Assembly (NCBI GenBank): GCA_030426745.1
Contig: JAUHYB010000001.1
Span: forward strand, 1-48,027
Length of the DNA: 48,027 nucleotides
Origin: a bacterium
GTDB taxonomy: Bacteria > Planctomycetota > UBA1135 > GCA-002686595
Direction of reading: 5' to 3'
Made by a program: the position numbers and the translations under genes
The notes under the pieces: model-generated
Databases searched by the model: none
Told to the model about the DNA's origin: nothing
Seen by the model: only the letters and a program-made list of their open reading frames with translations
Part shown: piece after piece, positions 46,501 through 48,027 of the stretch
How positions within the stretch are numbered: position 1 is the stretch's first letter
Layout of the letters: every line of letters begins with the position of its first letter

Positions 46501-47312
46501 TCGTCGCGCTCGTGCGCCGCTTCGCCAAGCGCTTCGAGTACGACGTGGTCGGCGAGCTCGGCGAGCACGCGTCCGACCGCAAGCGCCGCCTGCGCACGCT
46601 CGCGCGGACGATCACCGCCGCGATCACCGTCTTCGTGTGGGCGCTGGCCGCCGTCTACGTCTTCGCGCAGCTCGGCCTGGACATCACGCCTCTGATCGCC
46701 TCCGCGTCCGTCGTCGGTCTGGCGGTCGCGTTCGGCGCGCAGGCGCTGATCAAGGACTTCTTCTACGGCTTCTTCATCCTGCTGGAGAACCAGTTCACCG
46801 TCGGCGACGTGGTGCAGCTGGGCAGCATCTCCGGCACGGTCGAGAAGATCTCGTTGCGCATCACGATCCTGCGCGACCTGAAGGGCGTCGTGCACTACAT
46901 CCCGAACGGCTCGATCGGGCAGGTGTCGAACATGACGCAGGGCTGGGCCCGCGTGGTGCTCGAGGTCAGCGTGCCGTACCGCGAGGATCCCGACCGCGCG
47001 ACGCGCATCCTCGAGGACGTGCTGGCCGAACTCTACGCCGACGAGGCCTGGCAGCCGTTCATCCTGGAACCGCCGGTGGTCGCGGGCGTGCAGAACCTGA
47101 CGGAGCGCTCGATCGACATCCGCTTGATGATCAAGACGCGCCCCGGCCGTCAGTGGGAGGTCGCTCGCGAGGCGCGTCGGCGCATCAAGCAGCGCCTGGA
47201 CCGCGAGGGCATCGAGAGCCCGTTCCCGCACCGCGTGATCCACCACGTGCACCGGGGGCCCGCGGACGAGGACGCGATCGGCGAGGCCGAGAGCGACGAC
47301 CTCGGCGCGTGA
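43566..47312 (+). CDS. Very large MscS-family mechanosensitive channel
   Basis: The protein has 1248 residues. A signal peptide ('LSLILSLAAFLAQD') is followed by some 900 residues of Glu/Arg/Ala-rich helical and coiled-coil sequence, expected in the periplasm. Transmembrane helices near 960-980 and 1015-1060 lead into the MscS core: 'PLIASASVVGLAVAFGAQALIKDFF' region (pore helix with Ala/Gly packing), 'LLENQFTVGDVVQLG', 'GTVEKISLRITILRDLKGVVHYIPNGSI' (beta domain). A C-terminal alpha/beta part follows, ending in acidic residues. Like MscK/YjeP-type channels, it would release solutes on hypo-osmotic shock; the exceptional periplasmic part may sense or bind something else. ATG 43566 lies 20 bp after the repeat array. 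Confidence 0.9.
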   Translation: MLSLILSLAAFLAQDTGAPPEQPEPAVVVDAAASDGARAVREVRELSTSLAADTQALRAIAADLEAVMEQLAAPLPPHPLSLAEMDFDELDRVRPEIERANLYLEAWNARAAARERAVALVEAGRAIAETLPRSREAFHDALVARRPAIIELERRVSRGEVREADLGLATNDVSQVVRKSAEWLAQRDETLAAARELLSGFAEDAAAVDALPAPDEGAVRDARRIELALTTIGEAVASEAELIDRLRVAPLETVPAELERLWQEWEGRRASVQTAAETFAAAREEVVALREERAATEAPRSSDVPDGDELFEVRRARRDVEYSRALIAWFERVRGLEARLEASRVALAAASKEASKRHAAFSRQSARVLSASALYRERTTEELGAPRALPESVEPHEVWNDWRAAQDREADRRAFVEEVTASGADHVTDERLESERDALRLAEQRLASELSHAEFVAGMASRDDAELVRLLTPGEGIEAELARLDDEIVALDALLDDASARCVEVAEEVREVESPHSRKIMGNRPNRSEEILAAIEQLEDGEVLPDLSEGGLDVRPEDVLGDEARRSLTDPPHGEPLEVARWEQDRLESQQVFTRLLLSYYTQLGAARDRLAEVAEERRALGEQREALATARMQQIKMRYAAANELAGRVARGESSIDAPEGLAEWTSSDLVARAGEDLRDLRDEGDEFLARVDYLQERLATVAILSPIVQSVCDSADARASIIGTPVSRMTSALTPVEELDTVAVKNLKFEADSRRAEEEGVVQRLWKRFSSEDVLQRYEEPLAAYYLELANTDRVLNELTEAERAYGTIAETWHEDRSRLLPARESSKAVEAQREFDYQAARYAASVARFPDARKRIEQAFRTAFGRDLPYRLEVDLDEVRESADALASAEMRFTAQLALRQNLERLLSKSGIELEVSWYREQVSRVRAMLERAKNDRARLRRSIDDLRGRYRERLKHNAVIGVVITLCIPLLAWIIVALVRRFAKRFEYDVVGELGEHASDRKRRLRTLARTITAAITVFVWALAAVYVFAQLGLDITPLIASASVVGLAVAFGAQALIKDFFYGFFILLENQFTVGDVVQLGSISGTVEKISLRITILRDLKGVVHYIPNGSIGQVSNMTQGWARVVLEVSVPYREDPDRATRILEDVLAELYADEAWQPFILEPPVVAGVQNLTERSIDIRLMIKTRPGRQWEVAREARRRIKQRLDREGIESPFPHRVIHHVHRGPADEDAIGEAESDDLGA

Positions 47313-47379
47313 GCGTGGGGGAGCGCCGCCCGTCACGCGCTCGCTTGATCGGCGATCTCCGGGCCGCTAGCTTCCCGAC

Positions 47380-47928
47380 ATGAACCGCGCGACTCTCCTC
47401 TTGGCGGCGTTGGCCGCGTGTTCCTCCTTGGCCTCGTGCAACGTCTTCGGCGGCGCGAGCGCCGTCAACCTGCACGGCGGCGGGCGCGACCTGCAGAAGG
47501 CCGCGGACGGGGTCAGCGACCAGTCGGTCTACGGCGCCGAGGTCGTGCTCGGGCTGCCCGGCACCGACTGGGCGCTCGAGGCGCAAGGCTTCCGCGCGGA
47601 GGGCGACGGGCCGGGCTCGGGCGGCTTCGAGTCTGAGGTCGAGACGACCGAGCTCGCGGTCGGCGGCCGCTACACCTTCCTGCCCTCCAGCCCGGTGCGG
47701 CCGTACTTCGGGCTCGGCGCGAACTGGATGGACGCGGAGCTCAGCAACCCGAGCACCCCGACGCTCTCCGACGACGGCTTCGGCGGCTACGCGCACGCCG
47801 GCGTGCTCGCCGCGATCCTGTCGTTCCAGGTCGGCCTCGACGTGCGCGGCGGTCTGTCGGGCGCGAAGCTCGCCGGCGAGCGACAGGACTACGTCCAGGC
47901 GACGTTGTTCCTGGGCCTGACCTGGTAG
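47380..47928 (+). CDS. Outer-membrane beta-barrel lipoprotein
   Basis: The protein has 182 residues. A signal peptide ends at a lipobox (SLASC, Cys20). The mature part shows alternating hydrophobic/polar strands with aromatic ends: 'YGAEVVLGL', 'WALEAQGFRAEG', 'TTELAVGGRYTFLP', 'VRPYFGLGANWMDAEL', 'FGGYAHAGVLAAI', 'FQVGLDVRGGL' and the terminal 'DYVQATLFLGLTW'. This pattern fits an eight-stranded OmpW/OmpA-type or opacity-like barrel. Function is unknown. It starts 67 bp after the mscS-like gene and may be separate. Cys20 and a barrel together are uncommon, so either lipid anchoring or the barrel call could be wrong. Confidence 0.75.
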   Translation: MNRATLLLAALAACSSLASCNVFGGASAVNLHGGGRDLQKAADGVSDQSVYGAEVVLGLPGTDWALEAQGFRAEGDGPGSGGFESEVETTELAVGGRYTFLPSSPVRPYFGLGANWMDAELSNPSTPTLSDDGFGGYAHAGVLAAILSFQVGLDVRGGLSGAKLAGERQDYVQATLFLGLTW

Positions 47929-47970
47929 CCCGACGCACCCCGGGACAGGGGCGCGCCTCGACAGGACTAC

Positions 47971-47994
47971 GGTGCCAGGCACCTTCCTCCGGAA
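47971..47994. repeat. Pair of adjacent short palindromes (REP-like)
   Basis: GGTGCCAGGCACC (47971-47983) is a perfect palindrome with a central A, directly followed by TTCC-TCC-GGAA (47984-47994). Palindromes of the GTGCCAGG type are familiar from interspersed repeats in other genomes, from memory. A related GTGCCAGG word occurs at 38379-38386. Nothing else is seen between 47929 and the window end. Confidence 0.45.
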
Positions 47995-48027
47995 CAGCGG
48001 CCCAGGGTCGGGACCCGCCGGAGGCGG

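Overview
The window is very GC-rich (roughly 70% or more by eye) and almost fully coding on both strands. It contains no rRNA, tRNA, insertion sequence or CRISPR array that I can see. An ECF sigma factor of the planctomycete/acidobacterial type sits directly before a TPR-bearing Ser/Thr kinase, and there are CPXCG-type small proteins, lipoproteins, an MCE transport system and an alternative complex III with an A2-type caa3 oxidase. This suggests an aerobic, Gram-negative-type bacterium, most likely Planctomycetota. The phylum is an inference from gene content.

Layout. 1-1365 (+): the end of an MCE lipid-transport locus (MlaD/PqiB-like protein and auxiliary lipoprotein). 1649-4546 (-): a GT-C glycosyltransferase and an RCK-gated potassium channel. 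4642-7954 (-): a receptor-like Ser/Thr kinase and its ECF sigma factor. 8172-10092 (+): a RegB/RegA (PrrB/PrrA-like) redox two-component system. 10495-23656 (+): a respiratory operon with ActA, ActB, ActC, a fused ActD-ActE, ActF, a small one-TM protein, SCO, CoxB (with cytochrome c), CoxA, CoxC, CoxD and a second small CoxC-like protein. 23743-25260 (+): glycerol kinase. 25261-26093: a non-coding stretch with a short CTTTGCG repeat. 26094-27617 (-): a sulfatase-like lipoprotein. 27761-28678 (-): an APH-fold kinase. 28709-35407 (-): a seven-gene membrane-lipid modification operon in which every junction is a 4-nt overlap (desaturase, two cyclopropane-synthase-like methyltransferases, FAD oxidoreductase, DUF1365, DUF1295, DUF2878). 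35519-37662 (+): an alpha/beta-hydrolase lipoprotein and a secreted protein of unknown function. 37812-38276 (-): Hsp20. 38623-40993 (+): TetR, DUF1990 and YndJ-like genes. 41068-43194 (+): a permease/EIIA/RCK_C fusion. 43266-47928 (+): a small CPXCG protein, a very large MscS-type channel and an outer-membrane beta-barrel lipoprotein.

Main result. The 402-bp gap between the RegA-like regulator and ActA holds three copies of the 17-bp palindromic pattern TGCGRC-N5-GYCGCA. They start at 10234, 10308 and 10383, so they are 74 and 75 bp apart, about seven helical turns. The core GCGNC-N5-GNCGC is the recognition pattern known for RegA/PrrA/RegR proteins. The RegB-like kinase next door keeps the quinone-site motif (GGVANPF) and the redox cysteine. 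The simplest reading is a self-contained circuit in which quinone-pool redox state, sensed by RegB and passed to RegA, sets expression of the quinol-oxidising ACIII-caa3 chain encoded just downstream. Other points of interest are the ActD-ActE fusion, the translationally coupled lipid operon, the permease-EIIA-RCK_C fusion, and two tandem arrays that each begin inside the last codons of a gene.
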